Below, in pieces: positions 12,001 to 26,200 of a stretch of DNA of 64,000 nt. The stretch is from Plectrocnemia conspersa (Eukaryota; Arthropoda; Insecta; Trichoptera; Polycentropodidae). A model generated the notes under the pieces. The model saw only the letters and a list, made by a program, of their open reading frames with translations, was not told the origin of the DNA and ran no database searches. Location of the stretch: positions 62,001-126,000 of the forward strand of contig VTFK01000069.1 of NCBI GenBank assembly GCA_009617715.1. The letters run 5' to 3'. The position numbers were made by a program, and so were the translations under genes. Each line of letters begins with the position of its first letter. The first letter of the stretch is position 1.

Positions 12001-13490
12001 TTGCGAAAAGACAGCTTTTTAAACAAGGATGACAAGACATTGTGTACAAAATTATTGAACTATGCGTATTTTTGAGAGGATACTAAATATATGTCACGCG
12101 GCAAATATGGCATTAAAATGTATAAAATTGAATTGTGACACGTGTGCCACCTTTATCGATATTTTTGATAGCTAAATGAATCTTTGCTTGAAAAAATCCG
12201 CTTCAAACTAACCTAAATGGTTTTGGCAAAAGTTAAAATTTAGTAAATGCACACTTTCTAAATCTGCAATGCTCCAAACATTTGATAGTCGAAGAATATT
12301 ACTTCCAGACTATATCTCCTTAAAAACGTGTAGTCTATGAATTACAGTTGAATAGAAATAATATAAAAATGATAAGCTTATATGGCAATTGACGCATTAA
12401 CCATGAAAAAATCATGTTATGCGTTAAAAGCGCAATAAACAAAATACCATTACATTTTTTACCGTGCGTGTAATAATAAATTCCGAATAATTAGCTAAAA
12501 GCAAACTATAACGTAGGTTCAGTGCCTTTGCACTCACATACAAATTGTGTAACATTAACAAACAACATGAATGTGAAATGATAAGTGCAAGGTTGCCAAT
12601 CCAACACAAATATTCCAATAAAAAAAAAACAGACAGAAATAAACAAATAAAATTTTACCACATATATATGCTATTGACGAGCAAAAAAATATGTTTTTCT
12701 CTCATTAGGACTAAGCATATATTAACCCATACAGTGCGCATTTTTTTATTAAATACGTTAAAAATATTTTTTTGAAGCTAAAGTAGCTTTTTATCACAGT
12801 ATTTTCAATACCTAATATGTACGAATCGTCACGATATATTAATCTGGGAAAATAAAAAATCTAGATAAACATTCAGAAGACACGATAAAAATTTAAAAAA
12901 AACATTTCAGCGAATTTCACTACTTGATTTTCGTGATGGTTTCTTCACTTTCATTTTGAAATCGTTTTCGTCAGCACTTTATCAATACTTCACCTGAAAA
13001 TCCTCTCTTGGAGCTATGCTGATCATTAACAGACAGCTGCTTCCCTCTTCAGCTCAACTCTGGTTCAGCTATGACGTCCGAAATCCAAAGTTCAACCCGA
13101 TCCTTTCTGTACACGCACAAGAATAAAAAAATTGTTGTACAATAATAATAATTTATTAAAATGCTTAAAAGGCATATTACAAAAAAATAAGAAATTGAAA
13201 AAATATGCCAAAAATTAAAATCTATTATACCTTATATATATAAAAAAGTAATTTTATAATTTTTTTTTCACGGTTTTATTAATTAACAGCAAGAATAAAT
13301 ATTTGTTTTTAACTCATTTTTAGACATCTAGAAAAACTCTTATTTTAATTTTTATTATACCCTTTTTTTTAAGTTAAAGTGATATTTTTAATTTATATTA
13401 ATATTCCAAAAACCTTAAAATATATTGTTGAAAATATTCTAAAGTTTATTAATAATCTTACATTGATATCAAAATTAACGATTTTCAAAG
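12001..13490. other. AT-rich intergenic DNA
   Basis: No gene recognised. A short GC-richer patch at about 13010-13125 contains a CAGCTG E-box (about 13034). Confidence 0.5.
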
Positions 13491-13494
13491 GCAA

Positions 13495-14990
13495 ACTTAA
13501 CACGCAACGCGTAATCTCCCATACTCCCACCAGTGTCAATAACTAGACACATTCACTTAATCGTCTCTGAATTTCAAAAAAAATTCTAACCAAATAAATT
13601 TTAAGCAGCGTATAAGTCAGCGCCCCAAAGTTTGACAATCCCAATCAATTGAATCCATTAGCCGATAAAAATCATCGGCGCATACTCAAATGAGCCCTTA
13701 ATTCGTTTATCATTCGCGTGCTGCCCGACCTTCGTGTTTGACTTACCCTCCGTTCAATTATCCATATCAAAGCATTGAATCGCGATTTCGTCACAAACAT
13801 AAACGATAATTCTTGTGCAGTCTTATGAAATTGCACACCTTTCGCACATAGGCACGTTTAGCCAGTGAGCGAATTTGCCCGGAACCTCTTGCAAAAGTAC
13901 CAATTTCACCTGTTCATTACGTATGGAAGCAAAGGTGTCCAGTCGGCTTGACAAGCCAGACTGTCACGAACGGAATTTATTAATTATATTTTTTATTATC
14001 GATATAATATGCCTTTCTTTTCATTAGACAAAGCCGTTATAAGTTTAGCAGATATGATTTTTTGTATAGTTATTTTCTTTAAATTTAGATTTTATTTGAT
14101 CTTTTTGCTGAAACAGTTTCAATTTAATTGGTAATCCACTCTTAGAGATATGAGTTTTTTAATGATCAGTTATCTTGTATATTTTAAATAATTTTTAAAA
14201 CGCCTTATTACTACGTTATATACTTAGTTTTTGCGTCACTCGTTATCGACAAACGCGGTTAAACTACTCGTTACTGTTTTCCTTCGGTTCCGGTACCAGT
14301 TTTCGAGCGACGCTTTTTTATCAAAAGACTGCATAATGACAGGTCACAAAGAGAGATATACATCCAAATTGCTCGCAGTGCTTCGAAACGTGGAAAGCCG
14401 GTAAATAAAATCCAACCCACCATAAACATTCCGAAACCAATCGAAGGAATTTGTCGATTGTTATTGACTCCTCCATCCTCCACCTTAAATATAGAGAATT
14501 CGCGAAAACCTCTGTAATTTTTTGTCATCTTGAACACTCTTCCTCTTCATCGTTAGCGACCACTCGTTTCGAAAAGCGAAAGTTCGACATACACATTTCC
14601 TTCAATCTTTATTTTTTTATATATAGTATTTAACCGATTCGTGCCATTCTTGAATACGTGTTTTAATTTGGTTCTAAAATTTTCGATTCGTATGAAAATA
14701 ATTACATTATAATCGCTCGATTGAACGCAGTGGAAATTTCGCGATGAAGTCTGCGAAAGTGAAGTTTGCGGAACACAATAGTACAGGCACAAGGTTACAA
14801 AAGGTTAAACAGCATGAGCCAGACGCCCTTTTGTGCGCAAATGAAAAGGGATTGCAAAAAACCAGTTCCCTTCTCCCAATTTCTTCCGGCTGGTGAGTCT
14901 GAGAAATCCTTAGGATTTCTTCCCTTGCACGACAGAAACATAATGTATTATGATGGCTTTGAAGCATGAAAACATTAACAAAAAAATTGC
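13495..14990. promoter_or_regulatory. Two GC-richer islands, candidate regulatory DNA
   Basis: Islands at about 13495-13980 and 14225-14980 are separated by AT-rich DNA. Short frames on both strands (up to about 88 codons) overlap and carry no known motif, as expected of non-coding sequence with raised GC. A proneural enhancer role is possible but inferred only from position and composition. Confidence 0.3.
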
Positions 14991-15049
14991 TATAAAAAAA
15001 ATTAGGGAATTTAATGTAGTATAAATAAAATAAATAACTTGATCATCGA

Positions 15050-16180
15050 TATACATACATATGTATATATATTTATTAATTGTACAGAATTCATCTTCTA
15101 GTGAAATTTATTCCTTGTATCAAGAACCTTATAAAATATTCTGTGTTAATATGTAACAATGAATATATAATACAAGTGAAAATATTTTTTTACTGGTAGA
15201 TATATATTCTTATTAGGCAAAATATAATTTCACTGATAAATAAAATTTTATGCTGCTTTAAAATTGTCATTTAAGAAGCATAAAACATTTTCGTACATTT
15301 ATAAAACTAAAAAAGTATTTAATTCGAATTATTAAAGTCAACTTATAAAATAATGCGAATTATTAAAGGCAACTTATAAAATATTGTTGATTAAAATGTT
15401 GTTTTTAATTTTTCTACACCAAAACATAGACATTACAATTATACAGATTTGCTTTAAAATTAAAATAATAAAACTAACTACAGATCAACACCATCCCATA
15501 TTAAATTAGTTTCAAAAAATAGTTGTAGAACAATAAATCACGCGTTAAGGCAAAAATGTTTAAACCCAAATCAAACCCATCTTAACCTAATAAAAGTTCT
15601 AAGACTAATTATAGTTTAAGAACTTTCATTAGATCAAGTTGATTTTAAGTTAGATTTGGGTTTAAACAGCAAATGAATGTTTCGCAGCTGTCAAATTAAG
15701 TTTTCAGTTAAATGAAATTTTTAGTAGTAAAACTATAAATATATATGCTGGTGAATATGTAATCAGATATGATTTCACTGAAACTATTTTGCCAGTGAAA
15801 GTATAGCTTCATGTGTAATAAGTGTTTTTTAATGAAACCAATCATATTGCTTTAAAACGACTAAAAATGTAAAGTCAGCAAGTAAAAAAATAATGCACTT
15901 TTTTATATATTATATTATTTTTAACTTATTCTAGTGTTTACCGTTTAACATATTTATGCAAAATAATTTTGCAAGATATAAATATTTTTTCAATACACCA
16001 TATTTAATATATTGCAATGGTATTTTCACTAACAATTTAATAGTTTACGTATTAAAAATTTAAAAAAAATTATCTATTTAACTTGTACTAGTAAGTGAAA
16101 TAATTCTACTGGTGAAAATATATTTTTATTTTACTGAAAAATACACATTCACTGCAATATACATCTTCTCTCATATTAAA
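15050..16180. repeat. Palindromic AT-rich repeat element, copy 2
   Basis: Related to the repeat at 10.7-11.3 kb. Perfect 16-bp arms TGTTTAAACCCAAATC (15557-15572) and GATTTGGGTTTAAACA (15653-15668) enclose nested arms AAAGTTCT (15593-15600) and AGAACTTT (15619-15626) around a TAATTATAGT centre. TTTCACTG / CAGTGAAA motifs recur outside (about 15168, 15229, 15773, 15795, 16026, 16093, 16112). No coding sequence is seen. A foldback or MITE-like element is likely. Confidence 0.55.
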
Positions 16181-18280
16181 ACATATTAATTTGTTTAAAT
16201 TTTTTAGAGATTTGTACATTTTACCTTTACTTAAAATATAAAATAAAGTACATTTTATTTCAGATAGTTAACATAATTCATTTTTTTTAAGTTTCTATAC
16301 TTTTATTTGCTATAAAATACTTATATTGAAATGGAAAGCAGATTTTAATAAGGGTAATCATTATGATTTTAATATGTTAAGGAAATAGTAGTCATGAGAT
16401 AATATCTAGTAACAATAAAAACATTTAAAAGCATAGAAACTTCTGCTTAGAACTAGAAAATATAAAATCAATAAAACCACATATGTGACATATTTAAAAG
16501 TTATATTATATATTTATTAATCTTGTTAAATATATAATACACATAGTTATTAAAAAAATTATCAATATTTACGAGTTTCATGGAAAGAATATTTAAAATA
16601 AGGGTTTGCTTTATATAAATTATAAATAGATTTACTTTAAAATGTTCATTCATAAACAAGAAAAATATTATTTTTAATTTCTATATTGATTTATCTTCAT
16701 AAAAAACAAAAATTCTTTCACTCGCTACTAACTTCATACGTTACATTAGGATATGTATAATTTATTTATAAATGCTACGTTACTAGAACAAATATTTCTG
16801 ATACACATTTTTATGTAAATATTATGGAATATAAAATTAAAATAATATATTTTATAGCAATTGCTTATCATACGTAAAATTTAATTCTTATTTAGATTTC
16901 TGTATAAATAAAAATTCAAACTATGTAAAAAAGGTTTTTTATCTTATTTTAATATCTATTATATAACACTTTTTATTTATTTTTCTCAATGTTTTTTTTT
17001 AATATTTTAATTAGTCGCTATTTTGAAAATTTATAGTTAGCTTAAAAATTCAGTCGAGATATTTGCAATCTATTGCTAAAAGTTTTATGTCGATTTATTC
17101 AAAACTACAATAGTTATCGTGTCCTAAAATTTCGTTATACCTCATTTTGTATCATAATAAATTTGTTCTTTAAAAAAAATACTTTCTTATTAAAAACTTA
17201 CTTTCATTTCTATTCTACACTTTTTTACGTCCTTTAGATTATTTTATTTTTTTATATTAACCGCCATTTTAAAACAATAAGGTGGATTATTCTGGCTCAC
17301 GAACACAGTCGAGATTTTTAATGGTCTTCTTTAAAAAAATTAAATAAATATATACAGACAAAATCTTCTTTAAATACAGACAAAAAAAAAATATATACAG
17401 ACAAAATCTTCTTTAAGACAAAAAAAAAATTTAAAATAAAAAATTATTGAAAATTTAAATTAATAAATGTTTTTTTTATTTTTTCGTTATTTTTTGTAAG
17501 ATATAACGAAACCTTGACCCATACTTGACACAAAAAATGTTCTAAAAATAGATCTTGTAAAAAAATCGAATAAATTTGTCAGTCAATGTAATATAATATC
17601 TTGTTTCAAAATGGCGGCTGTTCAAAAAATTAAAAAATCGTAACTTCGTTAAAAAATATAAAAGAAAAAATGTAAAACATTTAAAAATACAAATTTATAT
17701 ATTTTATTTTAATTATATAAAAAATCATAATTTAGTTCAAAATATTCTAGAGAAAAGTTTATATAAGTAAAAAATGTTCTAAATTTGTAACAATAATTTG
17801 ATAACTTTTTTTTTTATGAATTAATTAGTTCAAAATGATACAAGAAAGTACATATTTAAATTTTTTTGACAGTCAACTTATAATGGTATTTTATTACGAA
17901 TATTTTTTAATGAATATTAATGAAACAACAGTTAAATTGAATATTAATATAAAAGTGTTATAGTTATAATTTATTAAAATAAAAATATTTTTTATATTGT
18001 TCTTTAACGATAATATAAAAAACTTTACACAAGCTTTTTCTCAAAAAATATTTGATCTATATAAACGTTTTAAAATATATTCAAATATCTCTAAAAAAAT
18101 TTCGATTATTTCAATAAATAATCATTAATGTACAATTTTAGTATCTCTTTTTATTAAGCCTACATTTTTTCTGAAATAGATCATTTCAACCGATTATGAA
18201 GTTTGTACTATATCATACTTAGACATAACAAATCTATTTTATGCACTTCTTTCAAACTTTAACTCATTCACTATCACTTA
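16181..18280. other. AT-rich DNA with local direct and inverted repeats
   Basis: A short direct repeat lies at about 17348-17425 (TATACAGACAAAATCTTCTTTAA twice, about 43 bp apart). Sequence near 17140-17165 and 17265-17280 reappears inverted near 17815-17850 and 17600-17625 (GCCATTTT / AAAATGGC). No gene is recognised. Confidence 0.4.
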
Positions 18281-18289
18281 AAGTTAAAC

Positions 18290-20245
18290 CCGACCATTCA
18301 CTAAATTTAGATTGTGTACAATCTTTTGCGTGGAGCGGTTCAATTGTATCAAAAATGAAATTCGAAACCGAAGCTTTGTGTGTGGGATAACGGTAGCTGA
18401 TTAAAAATTTGCTGCCATTTTAGGGTTGTTTTTTAACGTCCTAGTTAAATATGTCACGGTTGATTCGTCGGGGTACGTCGGCGTGATTTCGGTTAAAATC
18501 ATCGATTAATTGAATTATTTGGAAGGGGGACCCAAAGGGTTGAATGTCAAGGCGATTTCCATCGCCATTCGATCCGTGTCTAAATAAATTTTATATACCA
18601 AAAAATAACACAGAAGCTAACGAGATTCGACAAAAAGTATGCGTGGTATTATATTTTTCACGCGTGAGAAATTGTGCTTTCAAAAGCTTTTTAAGTGTGC
18701 GAAAATTCCTAAGCTTTTTGCGAACAAAGCTGGCACTTGTAACAATCGTTCAATATATAAGTATAGGTGACGCATTATTTTTTAGTAATGTAAAATCACG
18801 TGCAAATCATAATAATGAAAAAGCTCATATCATAGTACAATAAACTATTTACCTTTCATCGACCATTTTTTCCACCAAATCGAAAGCAACCAACCATGCC
18901 CCTATTCTATGACAAAATTTACATAATCTTCGTACGCATAGTTTACATTTCAAAGAATCGGTGAATATTCCGTCATCCGCATAAACATCATTTCGGAGTC
19001 TTTTCATCGCTCATCTATTTATTCTGGTTTTGTAATCAAACACCAAATGGAAATATCGCATTACTGGTTACCGGTCACAACACAACAACGAAAAACGATA
19101 CACTTGTTCGAATCCGATGACTGTAATTGGTGTTGGATGACATGACAACTCCCCAAAATGAACGTTTATCTGTAGTGTTGATCTATTAGTTAAGTAATAA
19201 ATACAAAGTATGTTTAAACATATGCATATTTTCATGATGAACATTATCATTTCCAAGAATAAGTATTTTTTATGAGAGTAAAATAAATTTATTAATGCGA
19301 AATCCAGAGAACTAAGAGATCTGGCGGTGCTTCGGATATTCCGAAATGGAAGGTATCCACCTTAATTCACGAAATAATTAAGAAAAAAATCATGAAAAAT
19401 TGTATAAGCTTAAATTTTTAATGCATCTTCATGGATGTCATGTCATTGTTTTTTTATTAATTCATAAAAAAAATTATCTATAAATTATAAAATGCATAAT
19501 TTTAGCTGCAAATAATGAGACTTAACTTTATTATTCAAACAATATTTATTCAATATATTTGGATAATCAATCATCTATAACATGTATCTATTTTAATACC
19601 CACACTTAAATAGCCATAAATCACATTCAATACACATTGTCAACCGAAAAAATATGAAAATTATGTAACACTATCCATCGGACCGTTATACCAGTTTCGC
19701 GGGCCACAAAGGACCTTATTAGTTTCATTATCAAACTCCCGAGCGAAGGTCGATTGGACACAATGAACATTTTCAAAAATACACCATAAGCGTTTTGTGC
19801 AACCAGGTACCAATATATCAAACATACACACGTGAGAATATACAACGCATATGTGTATGTGCCAGGGGCATTATGACGTAAACTTTTTGTGTTCCGAGTG
19901 ATTTTTTTTGCTCATCCTTCTTCCCGCTCGGTCTGCTACGGCATTTTCTTCTTGGGATATACACCCATTGTCTGGCGCGAGCTTTGAGGATCTCGTGGGA
20001 AAAACGGTTCGGTGCGAAAGTGCCTATACCTAACAAAAATTTTGGGGTCACAAAAGAAGACCCGCGACCAAATAAATAATCGCTCATTTTCGGCGTCCCC
20101 GAAAAATAAATAGGTCGATACTCGTTATACCAGTCTTCCGATTTGCCGATCGTGGAACTCGTTTGTGTGATTCCCATGCCTATGTGTGGTAATATAGAAT
20201 TGAAACCTAAAGCATGACCTTCGACACGCGAGTGTTATTGCCGAA
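18290..20245. promoter_or_regulatory. GC-richer islands in the gene desert
   Basis: Islands at about 18290-18580, 18840-19170 and 19640-20240 are interspersed with AT-rich DNA. Frames of up to 119 codons occur but carry no domain, overlap on opposite strands and look accidental. Their function is unknown. Confidence 0.3.
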
Positions 20246-20249
20246 AAAA

Positions 20250-20757
20250 ATGAAAAAAATACCCATGGTCGATTAACATATTAAAATGTGAATTAATTCA
20301 AGGAATAGTCGAATAACTAATTTTATATAATTTATACACTTGTGGCACATTTAAAGTAGCCCTAAATATTTATTTTTTAAAGTAATTTAATACATTTTAA
20401 TTTTTTTTAACGCTTAACTATGATGCGTTAATCAAATTTATTTAGTTTATTGCCAAGTTCTGGACTCACAGACAAAATTATTGATTTTTAAAATAGAGAT
20501 TATGAATTTTTATACATAATTGTTAAACTGTGCCATCACTAATATTAATATGCTTATATCAGAATTTACTTTTATTGTATATTAATATCTTATTGAGGCA
20601 AGAAAATGTTAATTGACATAAACGTAGTTTTGAAATATTTTGACATTTGCAAATCTATCTGTATTTTTATAATTTATAACAAAAAAAAATGTTGGTATAA
20701 TATTATTCGAATAAAAACTTATTTCATAGTAGGTTTTATATTTGTGGTGCATTAATT
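20250..20757. other. AT-rich spacer
   Basis: Nothing recognised except one CACATTTAAAGTAGCCC near 20347, a copy of the dispersed hairpin-arm motif. Confidence 0.5.
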
Positions 20758-21413
20758 AATTATCACTTCAGAATTTTATATATACAGTTGATTAATTTAA
20801 GGAAAAAGTTTTATTTTTAAATATTCCATTTCAAAAATATTTGGTTTCAATCATTGATTAGCGCCGTGATATACAAACGCACGATTAAATGGCTTACTCT
20901 CACTCCTCGGCACTTGACCTACATCTGGAACCTCTTCCACTGCCCATGCAGTGTGTCCTATGTTGATTTTTAGAGTGCACGCGTTGTAAGTTAAAGAAAC
21001 TATTTATTACAAATTTTATGATGAGTGTATTATTACACAAAAAAGTTACAAATAATGTAAATATTAAATATATTTAAACCTTTTTTTTTCTGTAAATTTT
21101 ATTTTATATGTAACTTTTTTGTGTAATAATACACTAATCTTAAAATTTGTATTAAATCGTTTCCTAAACTTAAAACGCGTGCACTCTAAAAATCAACATA
21201 GGACACACTGCATGGGCAGTGGAAGAGGCTCCAGATGTAAATCAAGTGCTGAGGAGTGAAAGTAAGCCATTTAATCATGCATTTTTATATCACGGTGCTA
21301 ATCAATGATTGAAACCAAATATTTTTGATATGTAATATTTAAAAATTTAAGTATTTTCGTTAAATTAATCGAGGGATAAGTGTATATATAAAATTTTGAA
21401 GTGATAATAATGT
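20758..21413. repeat. Large inverted repeat (foldback), arms about 290-300 bp
   Basis: The left arm (about 20758-21047) and right arm (about 21109-21413) are reverse complements with few mismatches around a ~60-bp AT-rich spacer. Blocks such as CCCATGCAGTGTGTCCTATG on the left match CATAGGACACACTGCATGGG on the right exactly, and ATTAGCGCCGTGATAT matches ATATCACGGTGCTAAT with one mismatch. The arm interiors are GC-richer than the flanks. A foldback element or recent inverted duplication would explain it. If transcribed it would give a long double-stranded RNA. Confidence 0.85.
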
Positions 21414-23385
21414 AACATTATTGGTTTGGCAGAATATTTTAAACTCGTATATAATTTTATAATCTTGCTTTATTATATTATAGTTCATCAAATTAATTAA
21501 TTTAAAAATAAGTAAATTACTGCAGTTATTATTTATAACATTACTAATAATTAATTAGATAAAACTTTTACTTTTAAAAAAAACTGTTTTCTTTTCTGTA
21601 AATTCGATGCATCATAAAACAATTTTACATATATAAGGGTTAAAGATTATTTGTATATTATATAAAGATTTTAAGACAGTAATATATTAACTATTTCTCG
21701 AGAATTATAATTTACAGAAAAATTTTAAAGTTTATCAATAATTTCCATTGTGTATTTTCTGTTGAAAAATATTTTTTCACGACTATTTTTAAATGGTTTA
21801 TAACCGCTGAATTTTAAAAATTAAAAATAGTTGTTTTAAATCTGATATATTAACAGCTGCATTCATAGCAGGTAGTTGCATATATTACAACTAGTATTTA
21901 TTCTTAATAATTGTTAGGGGAAAAAATTGTGTTTTTTAATTTCTTAATAAATTTGAGAGTTTTTCGAGATAAATTGTTTTTTATTATTTATTAAATTAAC
22001 ATAAATTTATTTAAATAGTTTTTAAGCGCTGCAATTTTTCAGAAAATAAATGTTTGCAATTTACTAAATTCACAGGTTTTTAAAAGGGATAGGGATTTTC
22101 GTCACTCTGAAAACATTGTTATTCAATATAAGTTTTATGACCGACTCTCAGAATCACGATAAGCAAACATAGATTTCGACATCCTTAAACATTTGTATAA
22201 GCAAAAATTTCTTTCATGCAGAAATAATTGTAGTACTAAAATAATATAAATACAAAATGTATGATATATATTTTTTTAAATGTATATATAATTTATAAAC
22301 AATATGAGTTACAATAATGCAAAGTTTTCTAAGGTACAATAATAAATATAATTGGAATGTTAAATAAATAAAAAAATATATACTATATATTAAAAACAGA
22401 GTTTCTCTATTTTTGACAAAAAATACATATGAAAAAAGTGAAATCCATATGTTATAAAATGTGTATTTAGAAATAATTTGTAATGTTATCATAAAATCTT
22501 GCTAATGTAAAAATATTAAAAACTCTCAAATTAAACCGTACAATATATATATATGTATTACAAACTAAAAATAATGTGAAAGAATAGACTATATATTATA
22601 AATATATAACGTTGTTTCTAAACTGCTTGCATGACATAAATTGATGTTTTTTAATTACATTTATGTTATTACAAAACAACAATTTTTCTCCTAAGATCAG
22701 AACAGCTCTTTGGAAAAAATCTTAAACTATGTATTGCAGTATATTATTAATTTGGCTCTTATATAAAAATATAGTTAACATGTCTTTAACTCACTGGTTT
22801 AACATATTTTAGTGGTTTTGAAAAATCACCTATTTTAATGAATATTACAACTTATTATACGAAAAAATATCGATAATTATACTATTAGTATTTGGTCCAT
22901 TTTAAAATCCTATAAATATCGTTTCTAAAAGTAAGTTAACTATGTGTTATCAGCTCAGAGATCTTTTAGGTATTTAAGTTATTTATTTCTTAAACAAAAT
23001 ATTTATACCTTTGTTTATTAAACTGGTTTTAATACATGTACTTTATAATAATAAAATAATTTATAATGTCAGTTAAATTAAACTAGTTTACTAAGCAACT
23101 AACTACTACACAAATTTCGATTGTAAAATTGAAGCCATTAAAACGTCAAAATGACATGATATATTATAGACGCCTTTAAAATTCATAGTGATTTTTCTAA
23201 ACGTAACCTTTTTACAATATATGTGAGCACTTATTGTCATTAAAAAATATTGTAATCACCCTCAACATATTTTATTTAATCAATTCAGAAATATTCCTAC
23301 CCTTATCTGCATAGTCTAATTTAAATTCGATTTTAACATATCTATTCATATGCAAAAAAAAACGTCAATCCAAAATGACAATGCA
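21414..23385. other. AT-rich intergenic DNA
   Basis: Homopolymer runs and short spurious frames only. No gene, RNA or element boundary is supported. Confidence 0.55.
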
Positions 23386-23530
23386 GTTTGTGAAGTGCAA
23401 TCGGTAGTTTCTCAAACTGTTTACCCATTAAAAATCTGGCATGATAAATAACTCAGGTAAATATCGGGTAAATTTTACGCAGACTCACAATGGAAGGAGT
23501 GATCTGATTTAGTACCAGAAATACTTTTGA

Positions 23531-23557
23531 AACTTACCCACGGGAGGTGGGTAAGTT
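23531..23557. repeat. Short perfect hairpin
   Basis: Arms AACTTACCCAC and GTGGGTAAGTT (11 bp, perfect) flank a GGGAG loop inside a small GC-richer patch (about 23390-23600). It could be a paired protein-binding site or a structured RNA; no family is recognised. Confidence 0.5.
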
Positions 23558-23839
23558 CGCACATAAAATGTATGATAAATTATTCAGGAAGTACAACAAG
23601 GGTCGTGATTTTTTTTCTTTTACAAAATGCAAAATGGACTCGGAGCGTATCGGTATTATAAAGCGGACGAAATTAGTTATGCACATTTAATTATGCACGT
23701 GAGAAACGTGACAGTTAACGATTATGTTAATTTGTGTTTGTTGGAATTTTTATATATGCCAGACAAATTTAACCGAAAATGTACTGAGATAATCCAACGG
23801 CTAATTAGTAAAGTTATATCCAAGAAAAACTAGTATATT

Positions 23840-25765
23840 GTATGGTTTTATTTAAGAAAAAATATCAGTGAATTCGTATCTGGTTTAAAACATATTTATA
23901 TCATTAAAACCACTACAGTTATTTTATCATTAACTTATTATTATGAAATATATATTTACTTAAATACTATAAAATAATTATGTTTTAAGGCATTCTATTT
24001 AAGCTTAATAATACAAAAAAAAATACCACAGTATAAGTATATCCATTTAATAAACGCAAAAGTCTGTATATTGCTCTTAAATTTTGGGGTTGAAATATTT
24101 TCGAGTTAATCAATGATTAACTGAATTATTAAAACAATTTTTATTTAAGACTTATTAGATAGTTATAATTATAATTTTAATATATTTAATATTTATTAAA
24201 TTTTTAATTTATTATTAGTATAATTTTGTGCTTGAGAAGTAAAATATATTGATTAAAAATTGCTGGAAAAAGTTCAATGCCATTTTTACTGAACTAATTT
24301 ATAGTTTATTTAAATAAAAAAGATATTTCAATAACAAATTTATATTTAAAAAAAAATGTATGTACTATTTATTTATTTATTTATATACATATGTTACGAA
24401 GCAATATATGTTTATTTTAATTTTCAATTCTAACATAAACCAATAAATCACATATCTAGAAATCTGGATATAAATGTATTTTATTCATTTAAACAGCTGT
24501 TTGTTTTCGTTTTTATTAGAAATTTCTCAATCTATATATCAAACATTTTTTATTAGACACAAAAAATTATTATTATAAAAAAAAAAATATTTGGGCAAAA
24601 TTAATTTGCTATATATTTTTAATGAAATTAGTTAAGAAACTCTCAACATGTATTGTTGTTTATTTAATATATCAACTTAACTGTATTTATTGTTCTAAGT
24701 ATTTTAATTTTTTTATTGTCTGATTTATAACTTCTTAAAATAAAATTTTCATCAATACTTATTTTGCTATATAAAATTAATAACATTATTAACTATTTTA
24801 ATTCATGCATTAAAAAATCATGATAACATATTTGAACAACTTTAAAATGTTTCATCTCTATTTTTCATGATACAGATTACCTGACAAAATTTATAAACGT
24901 GACAGAAAGAACCAATACTTTTTTCTTACTTAACAGTTGCCAGATTTAACTTTTTTTTTATTTCTCTCTTAATATTTTTACTGACAAAATATTTGGTAAT
25001 AAACCAACAAATTTATTTTAATACATTCGCTTAAAATTTTTTTTTAATGATTATTAACATAGATCTAAATTTTTTACTATTACTTTAAATAGAATATATG
25101 TACATATGATGATTCTATCCACGAATATATTTTATATTCCATACAATATTAAGTATCAATCACTTTATGCTATTTTTATTCCATAAAATCGACGACTTAA
25201 GTGTAAACTAGGAATAATTTATCAACTTTACAGAAAGGGCCAGAATTTATTGATTAATCAGATTATTTTTTTTTTTTTTTTTTTTTGTTTCAATTTGTAG
25301 TGTCAGTATATCTGACAATATCTTATTTTCTGATGAACGTGAATCAACCGGTGAAATTAAATATTTTTTAGTGTTGCATTGAAGTTGTCATTTTTTCTTA
25401 AACGCTTTATAATGTTTACATGCCATTTTGAAATTTGAGATTTTCATATGATATGTATTAGAATCATAAAAGCATAGTGGTATTCATATATAGTTTTCAC
25501 CTAAGTGTTACCAATATATCCATATGTATAACCAAAAATATTTATGTTGTACCTTTTTAATAAAATATAATTTATATATACATATGTATATAAAAATAAA
25601 TTCACGGAATAATTTTCTTACAATGTAGCCCATTATAGTCTATTAAATTGCAGGTATTTATATAAGAAATATAATAAAATAAACATCAGAAAGTCATACT
25701 CAAAATGGATCCAGCCAAGGTCTCAAAATAATATAAATATCTCGATGAAGCAATTAAAGTTTAAG
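23840..25765. other. AT-rich intergenic DNA
   Basis: Contains a T-homopolymer run of about 20 bases near 25267-25286. No other feature is supported. Confidence 0.5.
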
Positions 25766-25769
25766 TGCG

Positions 25770-26200
25770 CATCCGATTTGCATACGATAAACATACGTTT
25801 ACGTTAAAGAAACAATTTCAATTGGAGCTCGCCAATAACGCCGTTAAAGTTTGCCGAATAAATTAATTAAGTTAAGGCCTCCGCGTACAGGTGGCATTTT
25901 GCAAGTAAGAATCTGCCAAATGAAGACGTCTCCTCGTCGTGGAATTTCTTCCGAGACTCTTTGAAATTATTATTGTAATCGGCCGTTTCGCGGTGAAGTC
26001 TTCCGAAAAGGACGACGCCGATTTAATGGTAGCGATCCTTTAGGAGAGTATAAAAATCCACATAATAAAGTATCCGAAATTATTGCTACTACCGACGTCG
26101 TTCGATCCCATTTTATTGGCGATGAACGTCGTCGGTATCTTCTTTTGGTAATTTACGAATGCCGCTCGTGAGAGAATATATTTTAAATACAATAAATGCA
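25770..26200. promoter_or_regulatory. GC-richer island containing a stem-loop
   Basis: Arms TACCGACGTCGTTCGATC (26090-26107) and GCGATGAACGTCGTCGGTA (26119-26137) pair almost fully around an 11-nt loop. The island is otherwise non-coding in appearance. It may be a regulatory module or RNA structure, unproven. Confidence 0.35.

Noticed and set aside
18544..18843. 99-codon frame
   Set aside because: No motif, no splice context, and composition like the surrounding non-coding DNA.
19818..20177. 119-codon minus-strand frame
   Set aside because: Longest unassigned frame in the desert but without domain or repeat signature; length is plausible by chance in a GC-richer island.
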